Notes: generated from the sequence alone by a model not told the origin. Positions 26,659 to 37,080 are shown, numbered from the stretch's first letter. The stretch is DNA of 64,000 bases from an uncultured Cohaesibacter sp. (GCF_963667045.1 NZ_OY762934.1:4222501-4286500); one strand, 5' to 3'. Numbers and translations: made by a program.

Positions 26659-27786
26659 ATGGCATCTGTATTTGAAGGGCTGCGCATCGAGGCAGCCGAG
26701 CTGCGCGTGGTCAGCCTGCCGCTCATCACGCCCTTTGTCGTTTCCAACCAGACGATGACCGACAAGGTCTTTCCGTTGCTGATCCTGCGTGGGGAAGGAC
26801 TGGAAGGCTATGCCGAGGCGGTGATGGATCCGTTTCCGGATTATCTGGAAGAGACCATTCCGGGGGCTCTGGCTTTCCTCAGCAAGTTGATCCTGCCGCA
26901 GATCGTCGGCCAGCGCTTTGCCTCGCCTGCCGATCTTACCCAGCTGATGGCCCCATGGCGCGGTCATCGGATGAGCAAGGCGGTGGTCGAGCTGGCTTTC
27001 TGGGATCTATGGTGCAAGGCGCTGAACATTCCGCTGAAGTCGGCGCTTGGCGGTGTGCGTGAGGAGGTGCCGGTCGGCGTCTCCATCGGCATAGCCTCGA
27101 TTCCGGAAACGCTGGATCGCATCGCCGTGGCGCAGGACGCCGGTTACAAGCGCACCAAGCTCAAGGTCAAGCAGGGCCATGACCTCAAGCTGCTGGAAGC
27201 CGTGCGCAAGGACTTCCCGGACATCAAGCTGACGGTTGACGCCAATACGGCCTACGGGCTGGTCGACCTGCCCATTCTGCGCGCCATGGATGACTTCCAT
27301 CTCGACTATATCGAGCAGCCGCTGGCCGTCGACGACATTCATGATCACGCCATCGTCCAGCGCGAGATAAAGACGGCGATCTGTCTTGATGAATCGATCC
27401 GCACCGCCGCCGACTGCCGCAAGGCGCTGGCCAATGAGGCCGGACGGGTCATCAACATCAAGGTGGGTCGGGTCGGGGGCTATGCTGCATCCCGCGCCAT
27501 TCACGACATATCGGAAGCCTTCGGGGCTCCGGTCTGGTGTGGCGGCATGCTGGAGAGCGGCATCGGTCGTGCCCATAACATCCATCTTGCCAGTCTGCCC
27601 AATTTCACCAAGCCGGGCGATACCTCCTCTTCCAGTCGCTATTTCAAGCGCGACATCATCAACGAACCGCTGGAAGCCAGCGATGGCATGATGGCCGTGC
27701 CGCAGCATGGGGCCGGTATCGGGGTGTCGCTTGACTGGGATTATCTGGAAACCGTTACCGATCTGGCTGAAAGGTTCAGTGCATGA
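26659..27786 (+). CDS. Enolase-superfamily N-succinylamino acid racemase / o-succinylbenzoate synthase-like enzyme
   Basis: 375 residues. A capping domain (about 1-130) is followed by the TIM barrel of the muconate lactonising subgroup. Catalytic features are the KxK motif in TKLKVKQG, metal ligands in TVDANTAYG (Asp), DYIEQPLA (Glu) and ICLDESI (Asp), and the second lysine in VINIKVGRVGG. MLESGIGRAHN near the C terminus is typical of NSAR/OSBS proteins. No menaquinone genes are nearby, whereas an amino acid importer and a COG3375-like acyltransferase flank it, so racemisation of N-succinyl amino acids is the more likely role. It begins 15 bases after the ATPase gene. Confidence 0.82.
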   Translation: MASVFEGLRIEAAELRVVSLPLITPFVVSNQTMTDKVFPLLILRGEGLEGYAEAVMDPFPDYLEETIPGALAFLSKLILPQIVGQRFASPADLTQLMAPWRGHRMSKAVVELAFWDLWCKALNIPLKSALGGVREEVPVGVSIGIASIPETLDRIAVAQDAGYKRTKLKVKQGHDLKLLEAVRKDFPDIKLTVDANTAYGLVDLPILRAMDDFHLDYIEQPLAVDDIHDHAIVQREIKTAICLDESIRTAADCRKALANEAGRVINIKVGRVGGYAASRAIHDISEAFGAPVWCGGMLESGIGRAHNIHLASLPNFTKPGDTSSSSRYFKRDIINEPLEASDGMMAVPQHGAGIGVSLDWDYLETVTDLAERFSA

Positions 27787-28502
27787 CAGACAAGACCGTA
27801 ATCCTGCGCGAACTTTCCGGCATCGCCGAACTGCAACATGCCGAAGTGGTGCAGATAGAGGCCTGGGGCGTGGGCGAGAAGCCTGACAACTCCGATATCC
27901 TGATGGCCCTGCAATCCGAGGGTGGTCTGGTTGGCGGTGCCTTCCGTGATGGCGAAATGCTCGGTTTCGTGCTGGGCTTTCCCACCGTCACACCGGGATT
28001 ACAGCATTCGCACCGTCTGGCGGTTCTGCCCAAGGCGCGCGGGCTCGGACTGGGGGCAAGCCTCAAATGGTTCCAGCGCGACTGGTGTCTGGCGCGTGGC
28101 GTCAACACGGTGCGCTGGACATACGATCCGTTGCGTGCGGTCAACGCCGGACTGAACATCGGTGTACTGGGGGCTGTTTCCAACCAGTATTTTGTCGATT
28201 ACTACGGAGCCATGCCGGGCATCAATGCCGGGTTGCCGTCCGACCGGATCATGGCCGTCTGGCACCTTGAGGATGAAGCGGTGGTTGCGCGGGCCGAGGG
28301 GCGGTTTAAACCGGATCACGCAGCCGTGGGGCAGGACTGGCTGGAGATTCCGGCCGATATCGATGCGCTGATGACGACGGACCCGGAAAAGGCCCTTGCC
28401 GAGCGGCTGCGGGTGCGGGACGCGCTGCAGGCAGCCTTCAATGGCGGCAGCCGGATCGTCGGTTTCGACCGGCAACAGCATCGCTATCTGCTGGGGCGCT
28501 AG
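27783..28502 (+). CDS. GNAT-family acyltransferase, COG3375-like (putative D-amino acid N-succinyltransferase)
   Basis: 239 residues, overlapping the racemase gene by four bases (ATGA). The GNAT acyl-CoA site is seen as SHRLAVLPKARGLGLGASLKWFQ, followed by WTYDPLRAVNAGLNI and an IMAVWHLEDE segment typical of the COG3375 group. In Geobacillus a GNAT of this group next to NSAR acts as succinyl-CoA:D-amino acid succinyltransferase, the first step of D-to-L amino acid conversion. That function here is inferred from the gene pair. The third enzyme, an M20-type desuccinylase, is not in the window. Confidence 0.78.
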   Translation: MTDKTVILRELSGIAELQHAEVVQIEAWGVGEKPDNSDILMALQSEGGLVGGAFRDGEMLGFVLGFPTVTPGLQHSHRLAVLPKARGLGLGASLKWFQRDWCLARGVNTVRWTYDPLRAVNAGLNIGVLGAVSNQYFVDYYGAMPGINAGLPSDRIMAVWHLEDEAVVARAEGRFKPDHAAVGQDWLEIPADIDALMTTDPEKALAERLRVRDALQAAFNGGSRIVGFDRQQHRYLLGR

Positions 28503-28509
28503 CGGCGCC

Positions 28510-29076
28510 TCAGGCCTGCTGATCGGCCTTGCGGAGGATACGGGCCGGATTGCCCACGGCAAGCATGCCTGCGGGCACATCCCTGGTTACCACGCTACCT
28601 GCGCCGATCACCGCTCCATCCCCAATGGTCACGCCGGGCATGATCTTGACGTCGCCGGAAATCCAGACGTTGCTGCCGATGGTAATGGGCAGGGTGGTGC
28701 CGGTGTGGGCGGCGCGCTCCTCGATGTTCATGGGGTGCAGGGCGGCATAGAGCGAGACATTCGGGCCGATGAAGACATGGTCGCCGATGGTGATCCTGCC
28801 CGTATCCAGCACGACAAGATTGAAGTTGATGAAAACGTGGCTGCCGATGCTCGTGTTGACGCCATAGTCGATGCGCATCGGCTTCTCGATATGGACATCC
28901 TCACCGACCGTTCCGAAGATGGCATGGATCGTTTCGGTCTTCTCTGACACCTGACGGGCACCAAGTGCATTGAACCGGTCGACCAGATCGCGGGTGCGAT
29001 AGCGGATTTCCACCAGCTCCGGATCGTTGATCCAGTAGGGATCACCAGCCACCATGGCGTCGAATGCTTGTCCCAT
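28510..29076 (-). CDS. Sugar O-acetyltransferase (Maa/LacA hexapeptide family)
   Basis: 188 residues from the ATG at 29076; the frame is open to 29244 but the upstream part is not family-like. The N-terminal Mac domain (about 1-60) has MVAGDPYWINDPELVEIR, and the left-handed beta-helix repeats follow (IGDHVFIGPNVSLYAALHP, TIGSNVWISGDVKIMPGVTIGDG). The catalytic histidine lies in the ALHPMN stretch. Such enzymes acetylate maltose, galactosides or other sugars. It converges on the GNAT gene with only seven bases between, and nothing in the surroundings indicates its acceptor. Confidence 0.88.
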   Translation of the reverse strand: MGQAFDAMVAGDPYWINDPELVEIRYRTRDLVDRFNALGARQVSEKTETIHAIFGTVGEDVHIEKPMRIDYGVNTSIGSHVFINFNLVVLDTGRITIGDHVFIGPNVSLYAALHPMNIEERAAHTGTTLPITIGSNVWISGDVKIMPGVTIGDGAVIGAGSVVTRDVPAGMLAVGNPARILRKADQQA

Positions 29077-29302
29077 CTTCAAAAATCTCCCGATATGCCC
29101 CCCAAGGAGGGCGGCTCTTGCTGTTACCGGTCGCTCACTTGCGCCTTTCGTGACGGTGTCGTGATAGCGGCGGCAGACGGTTCGGAGTTTAGCCGATTGC
29201 GGTCGCCTGTCGGCAGCTAATTTGCACCGGGCGCGCCTATCCACACCCGCGTTTGTTGCGCTTCGGGGCGCTCAGGTCCACCCGGGCAGATCATCCTTGC
29301 CG

Positions 29303-30217
29303 TCAGCGCGCTCTCGTTTCGATCTTGCTCAGGGTGTAGGGCTCAAGGCTCTTGAGGAACATGTCGATGAACTCCATGGTGATCACCGAGCGCGGCGTGT
29401 GGGTCGGATAGAGAATGGCCAGCCGGTGGGGGACGACGGGCTTGAAGGGCTTGATGATCAGGCCTTCCCGCTCATATTCGAGGGCATCGATGATGCTGAC
29501 GATGCTGACGCCCACCCCGGCGGCGACAATGCGGCAGGCAGGGCCGAACTGCCGGGTTTCCATCAGCGGATTGAGACGGGCACCGGATGATTTGAAAGCG
29601 GTTTCGATGAGGGCATAGAAGGCGCTGCTGCGGCGCGAGTGGATGAAGGGTTCGTTGTCGAGATCGCGCGGGGTGATCTCTTCCTTGTCCTTGAGCCGGT
29701 GTCCCGGGGGCAGAATGGCCACGGTCCGCATCATCACCGGAATGCTTTCGATCACCGCGTGGGGCTTGTCGTCGGCTGTTATGCCAAGGTCATACTGGTG
29801 CGAGATGATCCAGTCCAGAATGCGCTCCGGGCGATCCGGCTCCAGCGCCATGGTGACGCCCGGTCGTTCCTTGAGAAACCGGGCAATGATCAGCGGCAGG
29901 TGGGTGGTGGCAAAGCCGGGCAGGCAGGCGACGCGCAGATGGCCGACCTTGCGCTCCTGAATCTCCTGCGATAGCTTTTCGATGTTGCGCATGCCGCCGA
30001 TCAGGCGGTCCACTTCACCGATCAGGAACCGGGCTTCCTGCGTCGGCACCAGCCGACCGCCGTCGCGGACGAACAGGTCGAAATTGAGGCTTTTCGTCAG
30101 ATTGGCGATGAGGCGTGAAACGGCCGGTTGCGAGATTCCCAGCTGGTTGGCGGCGAGTGTGACATTGCCGCAGTTGGCGACGGCGCGAAACGCTTCCAAT
30201 TGACGAAATTGCAGCAT
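29303..30217 (-). CDS. LysR-family transcriptional regulator
   Basis: 304 residues. The winged helix-turn-helix occupies residues 1-60 (LQFRQLEAFRAVANCGNVTLAANQLGISQPAVSRLI), followed by the periplasmic-binding-like effector domain with GHLRVACLPGFATTHLPLIIARFL. The gene is divergent from ugpB, and a perfect T-N11-A palindrome lies 65 bases upstream of its start (30282-30296). This is the standard layout for an LTTR controlling the opposite operon and itself. The inducer is unknown. Start at the ATG at 30217, with GGGA upstream. Confidence 0.9.
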   Translation of the reverse strand: MLQFRQLEAFRAVANCGNVTLAANQLGISQPAVSRLIANLTKSLNFDLFVRDGGRLVPTQEARFLIGEVDRLIGGMRNIEKLSQEIQERKVGHLRVACLPGFATTHLPLIIARFLKERPGVTMALEPDRPERILDWIISHQYDLGITADDKPHAVIESIPVMMRTVAILPPGHRLKDKEEITPRDLDNEPFIHSRRSSAFYALIETAFKSSGARLNPLMETRQFGPACRIVAAGVGVSIVSIIDALEYEREGLIIKPFKPVVPHRLAILYPTHTPRSVITMEFIDMFLKSLEPYTLSKIETRAR

Positions 30218-30281
30218 GGTCTCATTTCCCTGGTGATTAAGTCGGAGCCTATATGGCTGTCCTGAAACGGCTTTTAGAAAT

Positions 30282-30296
30282 ATAACATAATGTTAT
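30282..30296. promoter_or_regulatory. Candidate LysR-type regulator box
   Basis: ATAACAT-A-ATGTTAT is a perfect 15-bp palindrome with the T-N11-A spacing of LTTR recognition sites, placed between lysR and ugpB. A second perfect palindrome, AATTCA-TT-TGAATT, is at 30312-30325 and could be the activation half of the region. Confidence 0.6.
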
Positions 30297-30542
30297 GCTG
30301 ATGACGAAGAAAATTCATTTGAATTATCCTTTGCGCTCCGCCACTTTGCCGAACGTCTGGTCTGGCTTGGGGGAAACGGTGTCAAACACCGCCCGAACGC
30401 ACGCTTTTCTGCGCGAGCCAAAAGGCTTCTCACCTCCATCATTCGAGATGAGAGAGGCCCCTTCCGCTGATGGAAGGCAGCGTCCCGGAGGAGTGCATCT
30501 GCTTTTTCAATTTGTCTCGCATTAGAGCAAAGGAATTCGAAA
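30297..30542 (+). promoter_or_regulatory. Leader region of the ugp operon with several hairpins
   Basis: Besides the palindrome at 30312-30325, CGGTGT-CAA-ACACCG (30377-30391) and CCTTCC-N6-GGAAGG (about 30460-30477) form short stem-loops before the ribosome site AAGGAA of ugpB. No Pho box was recognised. The sequence does not match a riboswitch class I know. Confidence 0.35.
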
Positions 30543-31853
30543 ATGAATATTTCTCGCAATGTTGCCGGCCTGCTTGCCGCAACCATGTTTGCTGGTTTGT
30601 CCGTTCCCGCAATGGCCGCAACCGAGGTTCAGTGGTGGCATGCAATGGGTGGTGCCAACGGTGAGCGCGTCAACAAGATCGCAGCCGACTTCAACGCTAC
30701 CCAGTCCGACTACAAGATCGTTCCGGTTTACAAGGGCACCTACGATGAGACCATGACCGGTGCCATCGCCGCATTCCGCGCCAAGCAGCAGCCAGCCATC
30801 GTGCAGGTCTATGAAGTTGGCACCGCAACCATGATGGCTGCCAAGGGCGCCATCTATCCGGTTGAAAAGCTGATGAATGACATGGGCGAGCCGTTTGACC
30901 GCAGCGCCTTCCTGCCAGCCGTGATCTCCTACTACGAAACCCCGGAAGGCCAGTTGCTGTCCATGCCGTTCAACAGCTCTTCGCCGGTGCTGTGGTACAA
31001 CAAGGACGCTCTGGACAAGGCTGGTGCCAAGATCCCGACAACTTGGGCCGAAATGAAAGACGCCTCCAAGAAGCTGGTTGATAGCGGCATGAAATGCGGC
31101 TTCACATTCGGCTGGCAGTCCTGGGTGATGATCGAGAACTTCTCTGCATGGCACAACATTCCGTCAGGCACCAAGGAAAACGGCTTTGCCGGGTTCGACA
31201 CCGAATTTACCTTCAACAACGCTCAGGTCGCAAACCGTCTCAACGACATTTATGAAATGTCCAAGACCAACCAGTTCGTTTATGGCGGCCGTCAGAGCGA
31301 CAGCGCTCCGATGTTCACCAACGGCGATTGCGGCATGTGGATGACCTCTTCGGCTTCCTATGGTGGCCTGAAATCCGACGCCAAGTTCAATTTCGGCGAA
31401 TCCATGCTGCCGCTGGATACCGACATTGCCAAGGAACCGCAGAACTCCATCATCGGTGGTGCAACCTTGTGGGTTCTCAACGGCCTGCCGAAAGAGCAGT
31501 ACAAGGGCGTTGCCAAGTTCATGACCTACCTGTCCTCTCCTGAAGTTCAGGCCTGGTGGCATCAGCAAACCGGTTATGTGCCCATCACCACGGCTGCCTA
31601 TGAACTCTCCAGGGAACAGGGCTACTACAACGAGAACCCGGGCACCGATACGGCCATCAAGCAGCTCAGCCTGCACCAGCCGACCCCGAATTCCCGTGGC
31701 ATCCGTTATGGCAACTTCTCTCAGATCCGCGCTGTCATCAACGAGGAAATGGAAAATATCTGGAACGGCTCCAAGCCTGCCCAGACCGCTCTTGACGATG
31801 CAAAGACCCGCGGTGACGAACTTCTGCGCAAGTTTGAACGCAGCGTGAAGTAA
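30543..31853 (+). CDS. ugpB: sn-Glycerol-3-phosphate ABC transporter substrate-binding protein UgpB
   Basis: 436 residues, matching E. coli UgpB (about 438). The signal peptide is [20 protein letters not shown] up to AMAA. The mature protein has [40 protein letters not shown], and [21 protein letters not shown], which are close to UgpB; the WWHAMGG and MPFNSS stretches line the glycerophosphate site. It delivers glycerol-3-phosphate or glycerophosphodiesters. First gene of ugpBAEC-GDPD, divergent from a LysR gene. Confidence 0.93.
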   Translation: MNISRNVAGLLAATMFAGLSVPAMAATEVQWWHAMGGANGERVNKIAADFNATQSDYKIVPVYKGTYDETMTGAIAAFRAKQQPAIVQVYEVGTATMMAAKGAIYPVEKLMNDMGEPFDRSAFLPAVISYYETPEGQLLSMPFNSSSPVLWYNKDALDKAGAKIPTTWAEMKDASKKLVDSGMKCGFTFGWQSWVMIENFSAWHNIPSGTKENGFAGFDTEFTFNNAQVANRLNDIYEMSKTNQFVYGGRQSDSAPMFTNGDCGMWMTSSASYGGLKSDAKFNFGESMLPLDTDIAKEPQNSIIGGATLWVLNGLPKEQYKGVAKFMTYLSSPEVQAWWHQQTGYVPITTAAYELSREQGYYNENPGTDTAIKQLSLHQPTPNSRGIRYGNFSQIRAVINEEMENIWNGSKPAQTALDDAKTRGDELLRKFERSVK

Positions 31854-31886
31854 TCCGGACCTCTCCTTTCTGGATAGCATTGACAC

Positions 31887-31912
31887 ACCATGTCGCCCCA
31901 GGGCGGCATGGT
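31887..31912 (+). promoter_or_regulatory. Stem-loop between ugpB and ugpA
   Basis: ACCATGTCGCCC (31887-31898) pairs with GGGCGGCATGGT (31901-31912), 12 positions with one G-U pair, a very tight turn. No T tract. Probably stabilises the ugpB part of the transcript. Confidence 0.55.
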
Positions 31913-31932
31913 TTCATGAATTGAGGTCCAAG

Positions 31933-32814
31933 ATGATCAAGCGCGTGCATTTTCCCGCGTCCCCATTGCCCTATCTGCTGGTTGCCCCCCAGATCGTGAT
32001 CACCATCGTGTTCTTTCTCTGGCCGGCCGGGCAGGCGTTCTACCAATCCTTCCACATCGAGGACGCGTTCGGACTCGGGTCTGAATTTGTCTGGTTCGAG
32101 AATTTCGAGGTCCTGTTTACGGATCCGCTCTATCTGGCTGCCTTCTGGCGCACCATCCTGTTTTCGGCTCTGGTAGCCGTGGTCTCGATGGGCACGTCGC
32201 TGGTGCTGGCGGCCTTTGCCGATCGGGTGATCCGTGGGGCCACCTTCTACCGGACCCTGCTGATCTGGCCCTATGCCGTCGCGCCGGTGCTGGCCGGTGC
32301 CATCTGGAGCTTCATGTTCCATCCGACGCTGGGCATCTTTCCCTATTTCCTTGAAATGGTCGGGATCGACTGGAACCACTACATGAGCGGCAATCAGGCG
32401 ATGGCGCTTGTTGTTCTCGCGGCTTCCTGGAAGCAGATCGCCTATAACTTCCTGTTCTATCTGGCTGGCATGCAGGCCATTCCGAAGTCGGTGATCGAGG
32501 CTGCGGCCATTGATGGCGCCGGACCGGTCTACCGTTTCCGGACGATCATCCTGCCGCTGCTGTCGCCGACCACCTTCTTCCTGCTGATCATCAACGCGGT
32601 CTACGCCTTCTTTGACACCTTCGGCATCATTCATGCCGTCACCAAGGGTGGCCCGGCAAGTTCGACAACGACCCTTGTCTACAAGGTCTTCACCGATGGT
32701 TTCATCGGTCTTGACCTCGGCGGCTCGGCGGCCCAGTCGATTGTCCTGATGGTCATGGTCATTGCGCTGACGGTGTTCCAGTTCCGTTACATCGAGAGAA
32801 AGGTTGAATACTGA
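31933..32814 (+). CDS. ugpA: Glycerol-3-phosphate ABC transporter permease UgpA
   Basis: 293 residues from the ATG at 31933 (GAGG eight bases upstream; a TTG at 31921 would add four residues). Six membrane spans, with the UgpA-like start [28 protein letters not shown], and the EAA loop [29 protein letters not shown]. Length equals E. coli UgpA. Its TGA overlaps the ugpE start by one base. Confidence 0.93.
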   Translation: MIKRVHFPASPLPYLLVAPQIVITIVFFLWPAGQAFYQSFHIEDAFGLGSEFVWFENFEVLFTDPLYLAAFWRTILFSALVAVVSMGTSLVLAAFADRVIRGATFYRTLLIWPYAVAPVLAGAIWSFMFHPTLGIFPYFLEMVGIDWNHYMSGNQAMALVVLAASWKQIAYNFLFYLAGMQAIPKSVIEAAAIDGAGPVYRFRTIILPLLSPTTFFLLIINAVYAFFDTFGIIHAVTKGGPASSTTTLVYKVFTDGFIGLDLGGSAAQSIVLMVMVIALTVFQFRYIERKVEY

Positions 32815-33665
32815 TGGTCGAGAATCGTCCCTTTCTTGATTTCGTGACCCACCTTGTGCTGATCTTTGGCATCCTGCTGGTTGCCCTGCCGATCTGGATC
32901 ATGTTTGTCGCGTCTACCCATGATGCCGTCCGCATGGCACATGTGCCGCTGCCGCTGTTGCCGGGCGGGCAATTCTGGGAAAACCTGCGCCTGACCTTCT
33001 TTGGCAATGGTCTCAAGGGGTCGGAAACGGCCGCTGTCTGGCAACTGATGCTGAACAGCTTCATCATGGCGATGATGATTTCCATCGGCAAGATCTCCAT
33101 TTCGATCCTGTCGGCCTATGCCATCGTCTATTTCCGCTTTCCGCTGCGCATGACCTTCTTCTGGATGATCTTCATCACCCTGATGCTGCCGGTCGAGGTG
33201 CGCATCGTGCCGACCTTCGAGGTGGTGGCCAACCTTGGCATGCTGAACAGCTACTGGGGGCTCTCGGTGCCGCTGATTGCTTCAGCTACGGCGACCTTCA
33301 TGTTCCGGCAGGTCTTCCTGACCATTCCGGACGAGCTGTTGGAAAGCGCCCGGATCGACGGGGCAGGGCCGATGCGCTTCTTCTTTGACATGCTGCTGCC
33401 GCTGTCGCGCACCAACATCGCCGCGCTGTTCGTGATCGTCTTCATCTATGGCTGGAACCAGTATCTCTGGCCGCTGCTCGTCACCACGGACCAGAGCATG
33501 GGCACGATTGTCATCTCCATCAAACAGATGCTGGAGGCCGAAACCGGCTCACCACAGTGGAACGTCATCATGATGACCGCCCTTCTGGCCATGCTGCCAC
33601 CGGTGGCAGTGGTGATCGGAATGCAGAAATTCTTCGTCAAGGGTTTGACGGAAACCGAGAAATAA
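32814..33665 (+). CDS. ugpE: Glycerol-3-phosphate ABC transporter permease UgpE
   Basis: 283 residues, the same length as E. coli UgpE (281). Start [37 protein letters not shown] (region 1-37) is close to the family, followed by the characteristic long periplasmic loop and the EAA motif PDELLESARIDGAGPMRFFFDMLLPLS. It forms the second half of the membrane channel. The ATG overlaps the stop of ugpA, so the two permeases are coupled. Confidence 0.93.
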   Translation: MVENRPFLDFVTHLVLIFGILLVALPIWIMFVASTHDAVRMAHVPLPLLPGGQFWENLRLTFFGNGLKGSETAAVWQLMLNSFIMAMMISIGKISISILSAYAIVYFRFPLRMTFFWMIFITLMLPVEVRIVPTFEVVANLGMLNSYWGLSVPLIASATATFMFRQVFLTIPDELLESARIDGAGPMRFFFDMLLPLSRTNIAALFVIVFIYGWNQYLWPLLVTTDQSMGTIVISIKQMLEAETGSPQWNVIMMTALLAMLPPVAVVIGMQKFFVKGLTETEK

Positions 33666-33686
33666 CGGGATCAACGGGTATTACTC

Positions 33687-34763
<1,077 letters not shown>

Positions 34764-34797
34764 TTTCTGGCGAGCCGCCGAAGGTGCGGATAAAGTG

Positions 34798-34815
34798 TCC
34801 GGTCATTGGACCGGA
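34798..34815 (+). promoter_or_regulatory. Small stem-loop between ugpC and the GDPD gene
   Basis: TCCGGTC-ATTG-GACCGGA, a perfect 7-bp stem with a four-base loop. No termination tract directly follows; a T run occurs at 34829-34835. Confidence 0.4.
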
Positions 34816-34848
34816 TGCTGGCCGAGAATTTTTTTCATGGAGACGGAA

Positions 34849-35799
34849 ATGTTTCACGCAGCGGGTTCGCTTCGCGACAAGGGTATTGTTGAGATTCAGG
34901 GCCATCGTGGGGCGCGGGGCCTGTTGGCCGAGAATACCCTGCCAAGCTTTGCCTATGCCCTGTCGATCGGGGTTTGCATTCTCGAAATCGACATCCAGAT
35001 GACCCGAGACGGTGTTCTTGTGGTCACCCATGATTTCCGTCTGTCCTCTTCGCTGGCGCGGGATGACAAGGGCTCTTGGGTGGATGATGGCCCCGAGGTG
35101 ATCGACCTCACCTATGATGAACTCAGACGTTATGACGTGGGCGGGCTCAGAAGTGGCACCGACTACGCTGCCCGTTATCCGGATCAGGCGTTCCTGAACG
35201 GGATTGTCATACCAAGTCTCGATGAAGTCATGGCTCTGTGCCGGACGAAGCCTGCCCACGAAGCCGCGCTCAATATCGAGATCAAGTCGGACCCGACGCG
35301 AGAGGTGCACAGGGAACGCGGTGGACAGGTGATTGACACGTTGATTGCCTCTCTCAAGCAGCAGGGCTTTGAGGATCGGGTGATCGTGCAATCCTTCGAC
35401 TGGGCGCTGATCGATGATCTGAGGGACAAGGCCCCCAACATCGAGCGGGCCTATCTGACGGTAGAGGAATCCAAGGTGGAGGGGGATGAGCTGCGCGGCC
35501 ACGCCACTGTCTTCAGCGGCTCACCTTGGCTTGGGCGCAGCGATTTTGATGCCAACGGCGGCAGCGTTGCGGCGATGCTGGCAAAGGAGGAGGCTTCCTT
35601 CTGGTCGGCCTTTTATCAGGATCTTACCGCCGAAAAGGTGGCGGAAGCGCATCGGCTGGGGCTTGGCGTCAACGCCTGGACGGTTAACGACTTTGCCGAT
35701 ATTGAACACATGATCGACATAGGTGTCGACGGCATCATTTCCGACTATCCGGCCCGTGTTCAGCGCGTGCTCATGGATCGCGGATTGCGTTGGAAATAG
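34849..35799 (+). CDS. ugpQ: Glycerophosphodiester phosphodiesterase (UgpQ-like, GDPD family)
   Basis: 316 residues from the ATG at 34849, preceded by GGAG; an ATG at 34837 would add four residues. Catalytic GDPD features are HRGARGLLAENTLPSFAYAL (His, Arg and Glu of the HR and EN motifs), the metal-binding LEIDIQMTRDG, and THDFRLSSS with the second histidine. IEIKSDPTREVHRERG gives the third metal-binding acidic residue. It hydrolyses glycerophosphodiesters to glycerol-3-phosphate and an alcohol. No signal peptide, so it acts in the cytoplasm on imported diesters, as UgpQ does. It is longer than E. coli UgpQ (247). Confidence 0.9.
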   Translation: MFHAAGSLRDKGIVEIQGHRGARGLLAENTLPSFAYALSIGVCILEIDIQMTRDGVLVVTHDFRLSSSLARDDKGSWVDDGPEVIDLTYDELRRYDVGGLRSGTDYAARYPDQAFLNGIVIPSLDEVMALCRTKPAHEAALNIEIKSDPTREVHRERGGQVIDTLIASLKQQGFEDRVIVQSFDWALIDDLRDKAPNIERAYLTVEESKVEGDELRGHATVFSGSPWLGRSDFDANGGSVAAMLAKEEASFWSAFYQDLTAEKVAEAHRLGLGVNAWTVNDFADIEHMIDIGVDGIISDYPARVQRVLMDRGLRWK

Positions 35800-36025
35800 G
35801 CATCTTTGCAGCCATAAGCAACGTCTCGGCTGACATGTCCGCATTCGTATCGCCCCGGGCGGGATCATCCACGACTGCGTCCCGGTTGCGGGCGAGCCAT
35901 CGGGTCAATGTCGAACGGTCGATGCCGAGGTCTTCGGCCACTTCCTTGCGAGGCCAACCGCTCGTTTCGGCTAGCCGAACAGCTTCGCGCTCAAATTCCT
36001 TCGTAAACTGTGGTCTCTTGGTCAT
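35800..36025 (-). pseudogene. IS3-family transposase OrfA remnant
   Basis: The minus-strand frame starts MTKRPQFTKEFEREAVRLAE at 36025 and continues through a helix-turn-helix (SGWPRKEVAEDLGIDRSTLTRWL), typical of IS3-family OrfA. After about 65 residues the similarity ends near the end of the GDPD gene, and no OrfB follows. No terminal repeats were identified. It marks the left edge of the accessory region. Confidence 0.75.
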
Positions 36026-36062
36026 TCCGGCTTCCTTTCAACTCAAGAAAACCTCTCCACCT

Positions 36063-36470
36063 TTGCGAAACAAGTTCAAACCCAGTTGCCCCTATATTGG
36101 CGGGAAAATCAAACTCGCCAAGCATATCGCTAGCCGCATCAACGCCATTCCCCACGCCAATTATGTGGAGCCCTTTGTTGGCACGGGCGGAATCTTCTTC
36201 CGGCGTGCATCGCGCCCGAAATGCGAAGTCATCAACGACATCTCGAGGGATGTCATCACCCTGTTCCGCATTCTCCAGCGCCACTATCCGCAGTTTCTGG
36301 AAGTCCTGAAGTTCCAGCTCACCAGCCGGTCTGAGTTCGAACGCCTCAAGGCCACAGATCCGAATACGCTGATTGCAGATAGGTCGGAAGAATTTGAAAA
36401 GAAAAGCAGCGCAAGGCTCCGGGTAACGAAGGAGCGGTATACCACAGAGCTTGAAGTACAAAAATTTTAA
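36063..36470 (+). pseudogene. Truncated D12-class (Dam-type) DNA adenine methylase
   Basis: The frame gives KPSCPYIGGKIKLAKHIASRI and YVEPFVGTGGIFFRRA, the AdoMet-binding motif I of Dam-type enzymes, and EVINDISRDVITLFRILQRHY, then QFLEVLKFQL. It then loses similarity and stops about 135 residues in, so the DPPY catalytic motif is missing (family about 270). There is no good ribosome site; the frame begins at a TTG at 36063. It is most likely a phage- or island-derived fragment without activity. Confidence 0.75.
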
Positions 36471-36555
36471 CCGGAGTCCGCTATTTCTTGCAAAGACTCA
36501 AGGTTGAATGAGAAATTAAAGCTACTTTATGGATATATAATGAGAATTTGTCAGA

Positions 36556-37080
36556 ATGCCAAATATTGAACAAGACATTCTCTCTTGGCTAAAAGAGCAA
36601 AGAACTGAGGTATGGCATGCCATTGGAGACAACTGGAACTGGGATTACGGTGTAGATCCATTGCTTTGGTTGGTTCAGCAACCGGAATGCGACGCAGGAA
36701 CTGCTCGTAGTGTTTTTTGGACTTGCTATCTGAGCGATCCTACGGTCGCCGATTTTTCTCCTGAAAGCCGCGCTCAGGTTGAAGAATGGTGCCTTGAGGA
36801 GCAGAAACTGTTCGCTCTGATTGGCAGGAATGCTTTCAATGGCCTTTATAAAACCAACCGTTTCAAGTGTATGGTTGATGATACCGCCTTCAGTACTGGC
36901 CCTAGAGTTGCCAGGGAATTGGAGTTGCAACGAGAACAGGGGTATATAGATTGGTCTCTTTCGGAGTCTCTACTCGTGAGTGGTAACCAAGAATTGAGCG
37001 AAGATATCTTCGAAGAAGAAGAATTGTTGGGCATTGAAATTGCCGAAGAAGGTGGATTTGAGGGGCAATCGTTAGACTAG
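36556..37080 (+). CDS. DUF4274-like hypothetical protein
   Basis: 174 residues, acidic. The first half shows IGDNWNWDYGVDPLLWLVQQPECDAGTARSVFW, which resembles the DUF4274 pattern of NWD...CDxGTA..IFW. That family is poorly characterised. The C-terminal tail is strongly acidic (SEDIFEEEELLGIEIAEEGG). The gene sits between a broken methylase and a broken IS5 transposase, with codon use closer to the AT-rich island than the core genome. The assignment is tentative; it could be an orphan island gene of another family. Confidence 0.6.
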   Translation: MPNIEQDILSWLKEQRTEVWHAIGDNWNWDYGVDPLLWLVQQPECDAGTARSVFWTCYLSDPTVADFSPESRAQVEEWCLEEQKLFALIGRNAFNGLYKTNRFKCMVDDTAFSTGPRVARELELQREQGYIDWSLSESLLVSGNQELSEDIFEEEELLGIEIAEEGGFEGQSLD

